64,000 nucleotides of DNA from Autumnicola sp041679265. Lineage in GTDB: Bacteria; Bacteroidota; Bacteroidia; Flavobacteriales; Flavobacteriaceae. The DNA is taken from the NCBI RefSeq assembly GCF_041679265.1, contig NZ_JBGFSM010000013.1:71837-135836 (forward strand), given 5' to 3'. The notes below the pieces were generated by a model. The model worked only from the letters and a program-made list of their open reading frames with translations, ran no database searches and had not been told where the DNA came from. The translations under genes and the position numbers were made by a program. Numbering within the stretch: position 1 is the first letter of the stretch; every line of letters begins with the position of its first letter. Positions 40,227 through 49,421 of this stretch are shown here, piece after piece.

Positions 40227-41381
40227 CTAGCTATATCTAAAAATAGCGTTTAAACCGGCGTCTTTTTCAGGCATAAATGCATGTTCCACCAAATACACAG
40301 CTCCTCCGTTTTCTATTACTTTGGCGGCAGCAAGGTTGGTTAGCGAAGTGTTTTTTGAAGATCTCTGTTCTTCGGTTTCCACTTTACGGTTTTCCTCATT
40401 ATAAGTTCCCCAAACTTCTCCCCGGTTTTCCAGGAAAAGGGTATCAATTTTTCCTTCAAAAGCTGCCGGAATGATATCACTTACTTTAGAAGAAACCTGC
40501 TCCGGAGTATGTTCTTTGAAATTTTCCAGTTTACTCCTTTTTTCTTTTTCCAGATGCGGCTCCATTATTCCAAGGGCTTTTTGATGTAGGCCCAGCATAT
40601 CGGAATCTGATGGATTTCCAGGAACAACTTCATCAAACAGGTTTTTATACGAATTCGCCTCCTTGTAAATAGGAAATAAATAATCCTGGCAGGCTACTAC
40701 CAAAGGTGCCTTTTCATCACGCAAAATTTCATGAAGGCCTTTATCTATAGCCCTGAAAAACCTGAGAATCTCATTTTTATCATCTCGGTTTGCAGCATCA
40801 TATCCATGCGTTGTGGCCGAACCCGTTTGGGAATTCTGCGTTTTACTCTTGCTGTGTTTTTCTTCATAATCATAACCCACCCTGTCTTCCAGCTGGGAAG
40901 GCGTAAGATCGTCTACTTCAATTTCCCCAATGCTGTGTTTTGTTGCTTCATAAAAAGAAACGCTGTCCTGGGTTACCGCAAGCAGGTAGAAACGTTCATC
41001 TCCATTAAAAACAGGAACCAGTGGCCGCACGTAAAATTCTTTGGAAATATACTTATAGGCTTCAAAGTTTACGGGAACAGTAAATTTTTCAAAAAAGCCT
41101 TCCGCAGAAAATATTGCCAGACCATCGGACTGATGTCTCCAAAATTCGGCATCATCTATAAGTTCCTGTACAGGCTTGCCTAATTGCTCTATTTTTTCAC
41201 CGGGAACCTCCATTGCTTCCAGTTCCTTTTTCGTTTCATCCCAAATGGATTTTAACTGCGTCCTGGATTTTTGCTCCAAAACTTCCTTTCCGCCTCTTTG
41301 CGTAGGAAGAAAAATGCTCACGCAAGGCTCTCCATGGAAGTTTGAAATTTCTTTAAATTTTTCCTGACTTATAATTGACAT
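40227..41381 (-). CDS. Bacterial archaeo-eukaryotic release factor-like protein (baeRF)
   Basis: 384 residues matching the baeRF families, domains related to eRF1/Rpp38-like ribosome factors. The N-terminal block is CVSIFLPTQRGG, then FYLLAVTQDSVSFYEA, and a C-terminal L7Ae-like domain contains AAKVIENGGAVYLVEHAFM. The family is predicted to act on stalled or modified ribosomes, but function is not demonstrated. It has its own terminator and lies upstream of the NYN-LOTUS RNase gene on the same strand. Confidence 0.84.
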   Translation of the reverse strand: MSIISQEKFKEISNFHGEPCVSIFLPTQRGGKEVLEQKSRTQLKSIWDETKKELEAMEVPGEKIEQLGKPVQELIDDAEFWRHQSDGLAIFSAEGFFEKFTVPVNFEAYKYISKEFYVRPLVPVFNGDERFYLLAVTQDSVSFYEATKHSIGEIEVDDLTPSQLEDRVGYDYEEKHSKSKTQNSQTGSATTHGYDAANRDDKNEILRFFRAIDKGLHEILRDEKAPLVVACQDYLFPIYKEANSYKNLFDEVVPGNPSDSDMLGLHQKALGIMEPHLEKEKRSKLENFKEHTPEQVSSKVSDIIPAAFEGKIDTLFLENRGEVWGTYNEENRKVETEEQRSSKNTSLTNLAAAKVIENGGAVYLVEHAFMPEKDAGLNAIFRYS

Positions 41382-41564
41382 ATCTAAAATTTTTTGGTTG
41401 AAAAGGAAGCGAATTTTGGATTTTCAGCTTCCTTTATTATGGTTATTCGCTTTTTTCAAGATAAGCCGAATTATAGCCAATTCAAAGGGCTTTGAAGGCC
41501 ATTGGTGCTAAATGTTTCTTAATTAATGTTTACGATTTTATAAGCCTCTCTTAGCTAAAATAAA

Positions 41565-42383
41565 TTACCACCAGACTAAAAAGAATTTCTCATAATTTTC
41601 TTCGGAAGTTTTCATCCAGATTAAGGGGGACCTTTTTTTAAGAAGAAATACGTTTACCTGTTCTATAATTTCTGAATAGGAGTACCATATTTTATTGTGC
41701 ATGGGATCTACAGGCCAGTCTGGCTTTTTCGGACTGTAAAAAAGGGCATTTTCGTATGGTGCTCCCCGGAATTCTCCTGCTTTTATCCAGTAACCGCTGA
41801 TGCATTCTTTGTTAATATGAGAAAAGGTGTCCTTCTTTAATTTCTTCGGAAGAAAAAGCTGAGCTTTAAAACAAACCTCCTGAAGGATTTCCGAAGGATC
41901 TAAATTGTGGTTTTCAAGAAACTCTTCAGTCTCGGGTCTAAAGAGTAAAGGGAATTGATTTTCTTTTAACCTTTTAATTTTTTGGAGTAAAGTATCTCTT
42001 CTATTCGGGCCAATCCAACGCTCAGTTTCATTTTGAATTTCGGGATCATAAACATAAAACTTATAAACCAGTTCCACATGATAAAACTTTTTTTGCAGCG
42101 GGTTTTTCAGTAAAAAGTCAATCTCACCAATGGTAATCTTTTCTCTGTGAATCTGAATATTGGAGGCTATAAGCTCATAATCTGGCGTAAAATTAATAAG
42201 GTGTTTAAAAAAGCTCTCCATTCTCTTCCCAAGAATATTGTGAGAAGAATAAACAGAATCCAGCCCATTAAATTCTTTATCTTTCTTCGGAAAATGAAAT
42301 TGCTTCATCCCAAATTGGTCCTTTTTCCATAGGGGAGGAGTAGACCAGAATCCTAAAAGCTGCTCCTTTATTTTATCTTCCAT
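41565..42383 (-). CDS. DUF1853 family protein
   Basis: About 272 residues. Recognised by IGEIDFLLKNPLQKKFYHVELVYKFYVY and WIGPNRRDTLLQKIKRLKENQFPLL, the core of DUF1853, a nuclease-like fold of unknown function (acidic residues in EIDFLL and HVELVYK resemble a restriction-endonuclease-like core). I chose the ATG at 42383 (MEDKIKEQ) instead of 42443, because the longer form would begin inside the terminator hairpin of the upstream gene. Function unknown. Confidence 0.8.
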   Translation of the reverse strand: MEDKIKEQLLGFWSTPPLWKKDQFGMKQFHFPKKDKEFNGLDSVYSSHNILGKRMESFFKHLINFTPDYELIASNIQIHREKITIGEIDFLLKNPLQKKFYHVELVYKFYVYDPEIQNETERWIGPNRRDTLLQKIKRLKENQFPLLFRPETEEFLENHNLDPSEILQEVCFKAQLFLPKKLKKDTFSHINKECISGYWIKAGEFRGAPYENALFYSPKKPDWPVDPMHNKIWYSYSEIIEQVNVFLLKKRSPLIWMKTSEENYEKFFLVWW

Positions 42384-42432
42384 TGGCACTAAAATACTTA
42401 AACCTGAGCACAGATAAGAAACTACTGCAACT

Positions 42433-42465
42433 AAAAAAGCCATGTCTTCTCCTGAAACATGGCTT
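42433..42465 (-). terminator. Terminator of the haloperoxidase-like gene
   Basis: On the minus strand AAGCCATGT (from 42465) pairs with ACATGGCTT (to 42437), followed by TTTTTT (complement of 42433-42438). Confidence 0.85.
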
Positions 42466-42487
42466 ATTTTTATTTAATGATGAAATC

Positions 42488-43969
42488 TTACATTTCACCA
42501 AGATGTTTTTGATAAAATTTCCAGGTTTCATGTGCCACGTCGCGCCCAAGTTTTAGCCCGGCAAGATTATCAGACTGGATATGATAGCCGCCAAGTACCC
42601 TGGAAATACCTGCCATTTCTGCTGCTTCTGTAAAGGTGGGAAATTTAAGGATTACCTCTTTTTCTAATCGGTTGGGCTCTGTAAGCGCACCGGGGATCAG
42701 CTTTACCTGAGATCCAAATTTGTCGCTTCCCGTAAACAATTTTAAAGCTTCCCCGCAGGCGCCGCTAATGGTACTGTGCCCGGAAGTATAACTGGGAAAT
42801 GGCGGACAAAGAAAAGTAGCAGGGGAGTAAGGCCGCCACCCGGTTCCTTTCATTTTAACCATGCCTTCTTCGGGGCCGCCCCAACCGGTGATGATGCTAT
42901 CTTTATAATATTCATGAACCAGTGCAAAAGGACGGGCAAAATCGTAATACATTTTAGATTCCCAGGAAGCTATAAAGGCATCCATGGCGGTAATTTGCAC
43001 ATAAAAATACATTTTCACATCTTCATCCAGCGTGTGTTGATCCCTTACCGAAACCTGCTGCGAAAAATTCAACCAGTGGCCTGCCTGCTGAACAGATTGA
43101 GGCCCATCCCGCATAAACTCTACCAGGGCCTTTTGTTCCCCTGTAAGATTTGCCTGTAGCTCCACAACTTCCATCACTTCTTTTTTAAGTTGTTCAGAAC
43201 CAATTAAAGGCGGGGGTCCCGGCCTAAACTGGTCTGCCGATTTTAAACCAATGGGTTCTACCTGGTCCCAGTACGGGGTAAGGCATTTAGGCGCAAATTT
43301 TCCTCCTTTCCCATCAGAAAAATATTTGGATTGCCACCTGTTAGGATCTACATTTTCATCGGCAGTATTTACCGGCTCATACCCGGAATAGTCAAAATAA
43401 TGCTTGCCTAGAGAACCTTCTTCCTCGCCATATTGATTGGCCCCGTCGTTATGCCTGGCTTCAATAACTGCTTTGGCGGCAAGATTCCCTATTCCCACAG
43501 GATTGGAGGGATCTAAAGAGTGATCGTCCGGATCCAGCCCCAATTCCAGCATAAAATCCCTGAAGAGCTGTTCATCGCTATAATAATATTCATTCATGGC
43601 CCGGAAGGCCGCATAACTAATAGCAATTTCCTTATTATTTAGGTTTTGTTCCAGGGAAGGCCTTCTTGCCACATCTTTAAGATAAACGGGAACAGCACTT
43701 TCATCATACCTGGACCAGGCATCAAACACCGCCGTAAAGATCAGGCCCAGATAGCGGGAAGTTATCGTGGGACGGGGCTTAAATTTTTCAGTATCATTAG
43801 CAGTCGCCACCAGCGCCAGATGCCCCCATTTATAAGCTATATTATCTTTACCAAGAGGTTCTGTTTTTTCTACCAGGGTGTTTTTATTAATATTATTTAA
43901 CTGCTCTGAATACAGGTTTCCGGAGAAACAAAATAATCCAAAGAGCAGCATCGCAAAAAACCTGATCAT
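42488..43969 (-). CDS. Secreted vanadium-dependent haloperoxidase/PAP2-type protein
   Basis: 493 residues with a signal peptide (1-21, MIRFFAMLLFGLFCFSGNLYS). The vanadate/phosphate-binding site of the PAP2 superfamily is visible as KGTGWRPYSPATF (Lys and Arg), SYTSGHSTISGACGEAL (Ser-Gly-His) and ISRVLGGYHIQSDNLAG (Arg and His). This is the arrangement of vanadium chloroperoxidase-like proteins. Oxidation of halides or a phosphatase reaction are both possible. A periplasmic or extracellular location is inferred. It stands alone, ends at a strong terminator, and is followed upstream by an empty 290-base gap. Confidence 0.86.
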   Translation of the reverse strand: MIRFFAMLLFGLFCFSGNLYSEQLNNINKNTLVEKTEPLGKDNIAYKWGHLALVATANDTEKFKPRPTITSRYLGLIFTAVFDAWSRYDESAVPVYLKDVARRPSLEQNLNNKEIAISYAAFRAMNEYYYSDEQLFRDFMLELGLDPDDHSLDPSNPVGIGNLAAKAVIEARHNDGANQYGEEEGSLGKHYFDYSGYEPVNTADENVDPNRWQSKYFSDGKGGKFAPKCLTPYWDQVEPIGLKSADQFRPGPPPLIGSEQLKKEVMEVVELQANLTGEQKALVEFMRDGPQSVQQAGHWLNFSQQVSVRDQHTLDEDVKMYFYVQITAMDAFIASWESKMYYDFARPFALVHEYYKDSIITGWGGPEEGMVKMKGTGWRPYSPATFLCPPFPSYTSGHSTISGACGEALKLFTGSDKFGSQVKLIPGALTEPNRLEKEVILKFPTFTEAAEMAGISRVLGGYHIQSDNLAGLKLGRDVAHETWKFYQKHLGEM

Positions 43970-44260
43970 TATTTGATGATTTAAAAATTATATCGATTCA
44001 GAATATAAATGAACTAAATAAAAATAAAAACTAATAATATTTTCTTAAAAAATTTAGAAGTTGTTGTAGAGGAAATACCACACAATTTATGGAAATGCAA
44101 GGCTCGCAATGTTTCCGGAATAAAAGAAAATAATTTGGCGAGCATAAGAGCTTTTCATTCCTGATAATATCTTCAGCATTGATCCAAGAAGTTAAGAAGC
44201 AGAAGAATTAAATTATTCAGAACTGAGTAAAAACTATTCCGATAGGAGACATATCAATAA
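43970..44260. other. Intergenic gap, no gene recognised
   Basis: 291 AT-rich bases between two minus-strand genes. I see no supported ORF, RNA gene or strong hairpin. Confidence 0.55.
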
Positions 44261-45133
44261 TTACGCAATCTTTATCTTATAATCTTCAATTCTTTCAAGA
44301 AATTCTTCTGTTTTAGCTGAAGGGACAGCAACATAATCACATTCTTCAAGATTGGAGTGGATCCCTATATCATTCACTTTATTGATTGCGTTAAACATTC
44401 CATCCTTTTTGTAAATCCTGTAAAGCGAATATTGCAGGCTGTTTAGGAGGTCCTGTATAGCATCCTGTCGATTTTTTCTATCGAGATTTTCCGGTTTGTA
44501 AACCGGCAGAATTTCTAACAGGATAAAAGGCTTATCTGAGGCAATTTTAGATTTAAAACTTTTTAATACCTCCAGTTCCCCACCTTCAACATCTACCTTT
44601 AAAAAAGCGGTTTTTTCCTTCAAATCAGGAATTAACTCTTCATAATGAAATAAAGGAATATATTCTTTCCTGTAAACCTTCTTACTTCGGAAATCCTCAA
44701 GCATGGAAGCACAACTATCGGCATCATCTGCATAAAAGAAATTCAATTTTCCAATCCCAGTCTTTTCAGATATACCCACCGGAATTATTTTAGCAAATTG
44801 GATATTATTAGCTTCAATCAGTCTTCTTAAGTAAAAAAGACAGCCTGCATTAGGCTCAAATCCCAGGTAATTTATTTTTGGGTTTACACTTCTTAACTTG
44901 AGTAGTGTTTGCCCAATATTGGCTCCCACATCTAAAAAATTTCCACTGCTTTGCGGGAGAAGAATTTCCAGTAAACGCGTCATCCAGGGTTCAGAAGTAC
45001 TAAGGTTTGTGTACCCCATTTCTCCCATAATGGGAATCTTAAAACCTTTGTTATTAATTTTTACCGTGCTGGTATAGTTAAAGAATTTTAGAATGCGGGC
45101 CTGGTATAGTAATTCTGTGATTGTTTTGCTCAT
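44261..45133 (-). CDS. FkbM-family SAM-dependent methyltransferase
   Basis: 290 residues. The SAM site begins with FLDVGANIGQTLLKLRSV (DVGANxGxT motif), then NYLGFEPNAGCLFYLRRL, and the catalytic-domain segment FLKVDVEGGELEVLKSFKS is typical of FkbM methyltransferases, which O-methylate sugars or polyketides. No pathway genes flank it, so the acceptor is unknown. It is divergent from truA. Confidence 0.9.
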   Translation of the reverse strand: MSKTITELLYQARILKFFNYTSTVKINNKGFKIPIMGEMGYTNLSTSEPWMTRLLEILLPQSSGNFLDVGANIGQTLLKLRSVNPKINYLGFEPNAGCLFYLRRLIEANNIQFAKIIPVGISEKTGIGKLNFFYADDADSCASMLEDFRSKKVYRKEYIPLFHYEELIPDLKEKTAFLKVDVEGGELEVLKSFKSKIASDKPFILLEILPVYKPENLDRKNRQDAIQDLLNSLQYSLYRIYKKDGMFNAINKVNDIGIHSNLEECDYVAVPSAKTEEFLERIEDYKIKIA

Positions 45134-45256
45134 TTGCAGGAAGGCTTAAACTTGGACTAAAAATAGGGATATTATTATTACTGATTGCATACACCTCTAT
45201 TTTGCCGTCACTTTCTGCTCTTGATTATCTTGTTATCTTTACCGAAAAATACAGGT

Positions 45257-46051
45257 TTGCAGCGAAAACGCTATTATTACCTCATAAAAATTCAGTTTTT
45301 AGGTTACCGTCTTCATGGCTGGCAAAAGCAGCCTAAATTAAAAACGGTGGAGGGGCTTATTACAAAAACCCTGCATTGGGCAATGCCGGACAGAAAATTC
45401 AAAATTTTGGGAAGCAGCCGTACAGATGCCATGGTATCGGCCCAGGAATCTTCTTTTGAATTATTTCTTGAAAATGAACCGCTGGAAGACCTGGATGAAT
45501 TTTTACAGATTTTTAATCTGAATTTACCCCAGGATATCCGCGCACTTTCGGTTAGGGAAGTGGATGCCAAATTTAATATTATCCAGCATCCTAAGATTAA
45601 AGAATATGCCTACCTGTTTTCCTTTGGTGAAAAAAACCATCCGTTTTGCGCCCCAATGATGGCGAATTTTGTTTTTGATCTCGATCTTGAAACCATGAAA
45701 AAGGCTGCAAAACTTTTTGAGGGAACCCATAACTTCAGGAATTACTGCGTGCGGGTTTCTGAAAACAGCAAGTTTGAAAGAGAGATCAAACGTGCTGAAA
45801 TTACCGAAAATGATCTTTTCAAAGCCAGTTTTTTTCCGAAGAATAATTACATATTTCACGTGCATGGCGAAGGCTTTTTAAGGCACCAGGTACGGCTTAT
45901 GATGGGCGCGCTTGTGCAGGTGGGAAAAGGGGAATTGTCGCTGGACCAGATAGCGCAAAGTCTTAAAGGAGATGATGCCCTGCAAATGGACTACATCGCC
46001 CCGGCTTCAGGTTTAATACTGAATAAGGTTGGCTTTAAGGATTTGGATTAA
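45257..46051 (+). CDS. truA: tRNA pseudouridine synthase TruA-like
   Basis: About 264 residues from the TTG at 45257. RNA-binding and catalytic features: YLIKIQFLGYRLHGWQKQ at the N-terminus, catalytic Asp in SSRTDAMVSAQ, EYAYLFSFG, and FLRHQVRLMMGALVQVGKGE near the C-terminus. TruA isomerises U38-40 of tRNA anticodon arms. An ATG at 45185 would add 24 hydrophobic residues not found in TruA, so I prefer the TTG. Flanking genes (fkbM-like, recQ) are unrelated. Confidence 0.88.
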   Translation: MQRKRYYYLIKIQFLGYRLHGWQKQPKLKTVEGLITKTLHWAMPDRKFKILGSSRTDAMVSAQESSFELFLENEPLEDLDEFLQIFNLNLPQDIRALSVREVDAKFNIIQHPKIKEYAYLFSFGEKNHPFCAPMMANFVFDLDLETMKKAAKLFEGTHNFRNYCVRVSENSKFEREIKRAEITENDLFKASFFPKNNYIFHVHGEGFLRHQVRLMMGALVQVGKGELSLDQIAQSLKGDDALQMDYIAPASGLILNKVGFKDLD

Positions 46052-46065
46052 TATTATGGAAATCT

Positions 46066-48168
46066 CTATTCCTCTTTCTCTAAAATCTTCAGAGAAACTT
46101 TTATATCCTCATAACTTATCGCTTCTTCAAAATACTCAAAGTAGGTCTTAAGGGACGGCGGATTGTCAAGTTCTGCCTTAGCCTTTTTTACCGATTCCAA
46201 ATCTGCTGCAGAGATCAATGCCCGCAAATTAATTTCCTTTCCATCATCATAAAGTTTTATGAGATGAGAGTAAATGGTGGTAGAAGCCAGTTTTCGTTTT
46301 TGGGATATTTCTTCTATATTCAAACCTTCAGCATACATTTCTCCCGTGACCTCAAAGGTCTTTCCTTTTTTTGCCGATTTTCGTTCCCTTTTTTCTTTAC
46401 TGAATGCTATAATCTCTTTAATAAAACGATAGCCATAATCCTGCATTTTTCGTTTTCCCACCCCGTTAATCTGCAAAAACTCCTCATCGCTCATTGGCCG
46501 TTCCTTTTCCATTTCCTTAAGCGTGGCATCGTTAAAAATAAGGTAGGCGGGAATTTCTTCTTCCCTTGCGATCTCCAGCCTTAGCTGTCTCAACTTTTCG
46601 AATAAGGAATTTTCTGTTTTAGAGGCGGTTTTCTGCCTGTCAATCTGCATTGCTTTTCTATCGGGAACTTCAGCCAGGTTTACTTTTTCGCCTTCAAAAA
46701 GAACATTTTTAGCTGCTTTGGTAAGTTGCAAATGGTTCTTTCTATGAAAAGCAATTTCAGCATATCCCATATTAATCAGCTGAATAAGATACTGTTGCCA
46801 GTGATGCCAGGAGAGGTCGCTTCCCACTCCATAAGTGGGTAGTTGCTGGTAATTTTTAGACAGTACGGCTTCATTCTGGGAACCTCGTAAAACATCTATG
46901 ACCACGGTAACAGGTTCCCTTTCTTTAAGCCTGTAAATACAGGAAAGTGCTTTTTGGGCTATTATAGTGCCATCAAAAAACTGTGGCGGATTTTTACAAA
47001 TATCACAGTTCCCGCAATTTTCCTGTTTTAGCTCTCCAAAATAATTTAGCAGAATTTTCCTGCGGCAGGTTAAAGCTTCAGAATACTGTTTCATGCGTTC
47101 CAGCTTGGCCAGCTGTACCTCTTCATTTGCGGCATTGGAAGCAAATTTTTGCAGCTGTACCACATCAGCATAACTATGAAAGAGTAGGGTGTCTGAAGGC
47201 AATCCGTCTCGTCCTGCGCGGCCTATTTCCTGGTAATAACCTTCCATGTTTTTAGGCATATTGTAATGGATAACCCACCTGATGTTGGATTTATCGATTC
47301 CCATTCCAAAGGCAATTGTGGCGCAAATAATCTGCTTTTCATCATTGATAAAATCCTCCTGGATGCTAGTTCGCTGCTCGTGGTTTAAACCGGCATGGTA
47401 AGCTTCAGCCTTAAAACCTTTGGCTTTAAGTTTTGCCGCTATTTCTTCAGTAGTTTTTCGGCTAAGGCAATAAATAATTCCACTTTCTTTCCTGCGCTTT
47501 TCCACAAATGAAGCAATCTGCTCAAAGCGCTTTATCCCGGGGCGCACCTCCAGGCTTAAGTTTGCCCTGTCAAAAGAGGCAACATGTTTTTTAGCATGAG
47601 GAATGTTTAATTGTTTGCAAATATCTTTTCGGGTCGCTTTATCTGCAGTGGCGGTGAGCGCAATAACGGGAGTAGAAGGGAAGCGGTTCTTTAAGTAGCC
47701 AAGCTGGGTATATGCCGGCCTGAAATCGTGCCCCCAGCTGGAAATACAGTGGGCTTCATCTATGGCAATTAAACTTACCTTGCCATTACTAATAATATTA
47801 TCTACAAACTGAAGGCTTTCCGGGGCTACATAAAGAAGTTTAAGCTCATTTTTATCTATCTTTTGAAAAATAGCCTGTTGCTCTGCCTCCTGCTGACTGC
47901 TGTTAAGGTAAGCTGCCGGGACACCATTTGCGGTTAGCCCGTCCACCTGGTCTTTCATTAAAGCAATAAGTGGTGAGATTACCAAAGTGATCTGCGGAAG
48001 AAGAATCGCGGGAAGTTGATAGCAAATGGATTTACCACCACCCGTAGGCATAATTACCAGGTTGTCTTTACCTTCAAAAACAGCGTCTATGATCTTCTTC
48101 TGAAGCGGCCGAAAACTATCGTAACCAAAATATTCCTTTAACGTTTCTAAGAGCCGGGTTTCTTCCAT
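46066..48168 (-). CDS. recQ: ATP-dependent DNA helicase RecQ
   Basis: 700 residues. SF2 helicase motifs: MPTGGGKSICYQLPA (Walker A), LIAIDEAHCISSWGHDFRP (DEAH), ATADKATR, and the arginine-finger region GMGIDKSNIRWVIHYNMPKNMEGYYQEIGRAGRDG. The RQC zinc site is CRRKILLNYFGE plus CGNCDIC. HRDC follows (LFEKLRQLRLEIAREEEIPAY), then a C-terminal helix-turn-helix (EISQKRKLASTTIYSHL). It acts in recombination and restart of replication forks. A -7 box lies 6 bases from the ATG, so the mRNA may be leaderless. Confidence 0.96.
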   Translation of the reverse strand: MEETRLLETLKEYFGYDSFRPLQKKIIDAVFEGKDNLVIMPTGGGKSICYQLPAILLPQITLVISPLIALMKDQVDGLTANGVPAAYLNSSQQEAEQQAIFQKIDKNELKLLYVAPESLQFVDNIISNGKVSLIAIDEAHCISSWGHDFRPAYTQLGYLKNRFPSTPVIALTATADKATRKDICKQLNIPHAKKHVASFDRANLSLEVRPGIKRFEQIASFVEKRRKESGIIYCLSRKTTEEIAAKLKAKGFKAEAYHAGLNHEQRTSIQEDFINDEKQIICATIAFGMGIDKSNIRWVIHYNMPKNMEGYYQEIGRAGRDGLPSDTLLFHSYADVVQLQKFASNAANEEVQLAKLERMKQYSEALTCRRKILLNYFGELKQENCGNCDICKNPPQFFDGTIIAQKALSCIYRLKEREPVTVVIDVLRGSQNEAVLSKNYQQLPTYGVGSDLSWHHWQQYLIQLINMGYAEIAFHRKNHLQLTKAAKNVLFEGEKVNLAEVPDRKAMQIDRQKTASKTENSLFEKLRQLRLEIAREEEIPAYLIFNDATLKEMEKERPMSDEEFLQINGVGKRKMQDYGYRFIKEIIAFSKEKRERKSAKKGKTFEVTGEMYAEGLNIEEISQKRKLASTTIYSHLIKLYDDGKEINLRALISAADLESVKKAKAELDNPPSLKTYFEYFEEAISYEDIKVSLKILEKEE

Positions 48169-48173
48169 GGCAG

Positions 48174-48181
48174 CAAAGGTA
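48174..48181 (-). promoter_or_regulatory. -7 box of recQ, nearly abutting the start codon
   Basis: The minus strand reads TACCTTTG, an exact TAnnTTTG match, only 5 bases before the recQ ATG. Initiation would be at or within a base or two of the start codon. Confidence 0.4.
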
Positions 48182-48269
48182 AAATTTGCCTTTCAAATCT
48201 TTTAGCTTCCACGCTAAAATTATCCACTCTTGTTAAGGTAATTCTGAATTCTAATACCCGGCGGGCACA

Positions 48270-49400
48270 ATGGCTGTAAATAATTCTTACTTTTATAAAA
48301 ATTTTCTAAGCAGCATGGCAAAATTCAGGAAGAAGTATTCGCTGAAGCGCCCCAGGAATACCAAGACCTTAAATCAGATTCCGGGAACAGTTACTTATGT
48401 TGGACACAAAGAAATTTCTGATGTTCATCTTGAAGTAATAGATTATAACAAGCAGGAATACAACTGGTTTGCCTCCAAGTCTCCCGAAGATGCGTATAAA
48501 TTTGAAGAACCGCTTAATGTTACCTGGTTTAATGTGAACGGACTTAATAATACCGCCGAAATTGAAAAGATGGGCGCCTATTATGATTTGCACCCGCTTA
48601 TTCTGGAAGATATTGTGAATACCGGGCAACGTCCAAAAATTGATGAATATCCCGAATATATTTTTATTGTTGCTAAAATGCTCTATTACAATGGCGATGG
48701 CAATTTGCGCAATGAACATATTAGCATGGTGGTGGGAAAGGATTATGTACTCACCTTCCAGGAAGCAGACGGGGATGTATTTGACGGCGTTAGGGACAGG
48801 ATAGCTAAAGATAAAGGCCGTATAAGGAATAGCGGTGCAGATTATCTGATGTTCGCGCTGCTCGATGCGGTTATAGATAATTACTTCGCGGTAATAGATG
48901 ATATAAGCGATAAGATTGAAAACTTTGAAGACCAGCTTTTTGTAAATAATTCTGCAGAAAACCTGGTGCAGGAAATACAGGAATTAAAAAGGACCATTTT
49001 GCGTATTAGAAGAGCTGTATTTCCGCTAAGGGAAGTAGTGGGAAGGTTAGAGAAGATGGACAATAGCCTTATTGAAGATAAGACCATAAATTATATTCGT
49101 GACCTTTACGACCATATTATCCAGATTTCAGAAAATATTGATATTTACAGGGAGATGGTATGGAGCTTAATGGATATGTACATGACCACCATCAGCAATA
49201 AAATGAATGAAGTCATGAAGGTGCTTACCATAATGGCCTCCATATTTATTCCGCTTACTTTTATTGCCGGGATCTATGGGATGAATTTTGAATATATGCC
49301 CGAGTTGCAGTGGAAGTATGGCTACTTCGCAGTTTGGGGAGTCATGATATTTGTCTTTCTTGGAATGCTTTACTACTTTAAAAGAAAAAGGTGGTTGTAA
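48270..49400 (+). CDS. corA: CorA-type magnesium/cobalt channel
   Basis: 376 residues as drawn; an in-frame ATG at 48315 (MAKFRKKYS) may be the true start, since the first 15 residues look non-conserved. The large cytoplasmic domain ends in the stalk helix, then two C-terminal transmembrane helices with the pore signature YGMNFEYMPEL between them and a basic KRKRWL end. Pentameric Mg2+ uptake is expected. The next gene begins 21 bases downstream. Confidence 0.94.
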   Translation: MAVNNSYFYKNFLSSMAKFRKKYSLKRPRNTKTLNQIPGTVTYVGHKEISDVHLEVIDYNKQEYNWFASKSPEDAYKFEEPLNVTWFNVNGLNNTAEIEKMGAYYDLHPLILEDIVNTGQRPKIDEYPEYIFIVAKMLYYNGDGNLRNEHISMVVGKDYVLTFQEADGDVFDGVRDRIAKDKGRIRNSGADYLMFALLDAVIDNYFAVIDDISDKIENFEDQLFVNNSAENLVQEIQELKRTILRIRRAVFPLREVVGRLEKMDNSLIEDKTINYIRDLYDHIIQISENIDIYREMVWSLMDMYMTTISNKMNEVMKVLTIMASIFIPLTFIAGIYGMNFEYMPELQWKYGYFAVWGVMIFVFLGMLYYFKRKRWL

Positions 49401-49421
49401 TCACTTTAAAAAATTTAACGT

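Noticed and set aside
42384..42443. N-terminal extension of the DUF1853 protein with a hydrophobic stretch
   Set aside because: It would begin inside the terminator hairpin of the upstream gene and is not expected in this cytoplasmic family.
45185..45256. ATG start for TruA giving a hydrophobic N-terminus
   Set aside because: TruA proteins begin close to the YxxxIxFxG strand. The added residues look like translated intergenic DNA.
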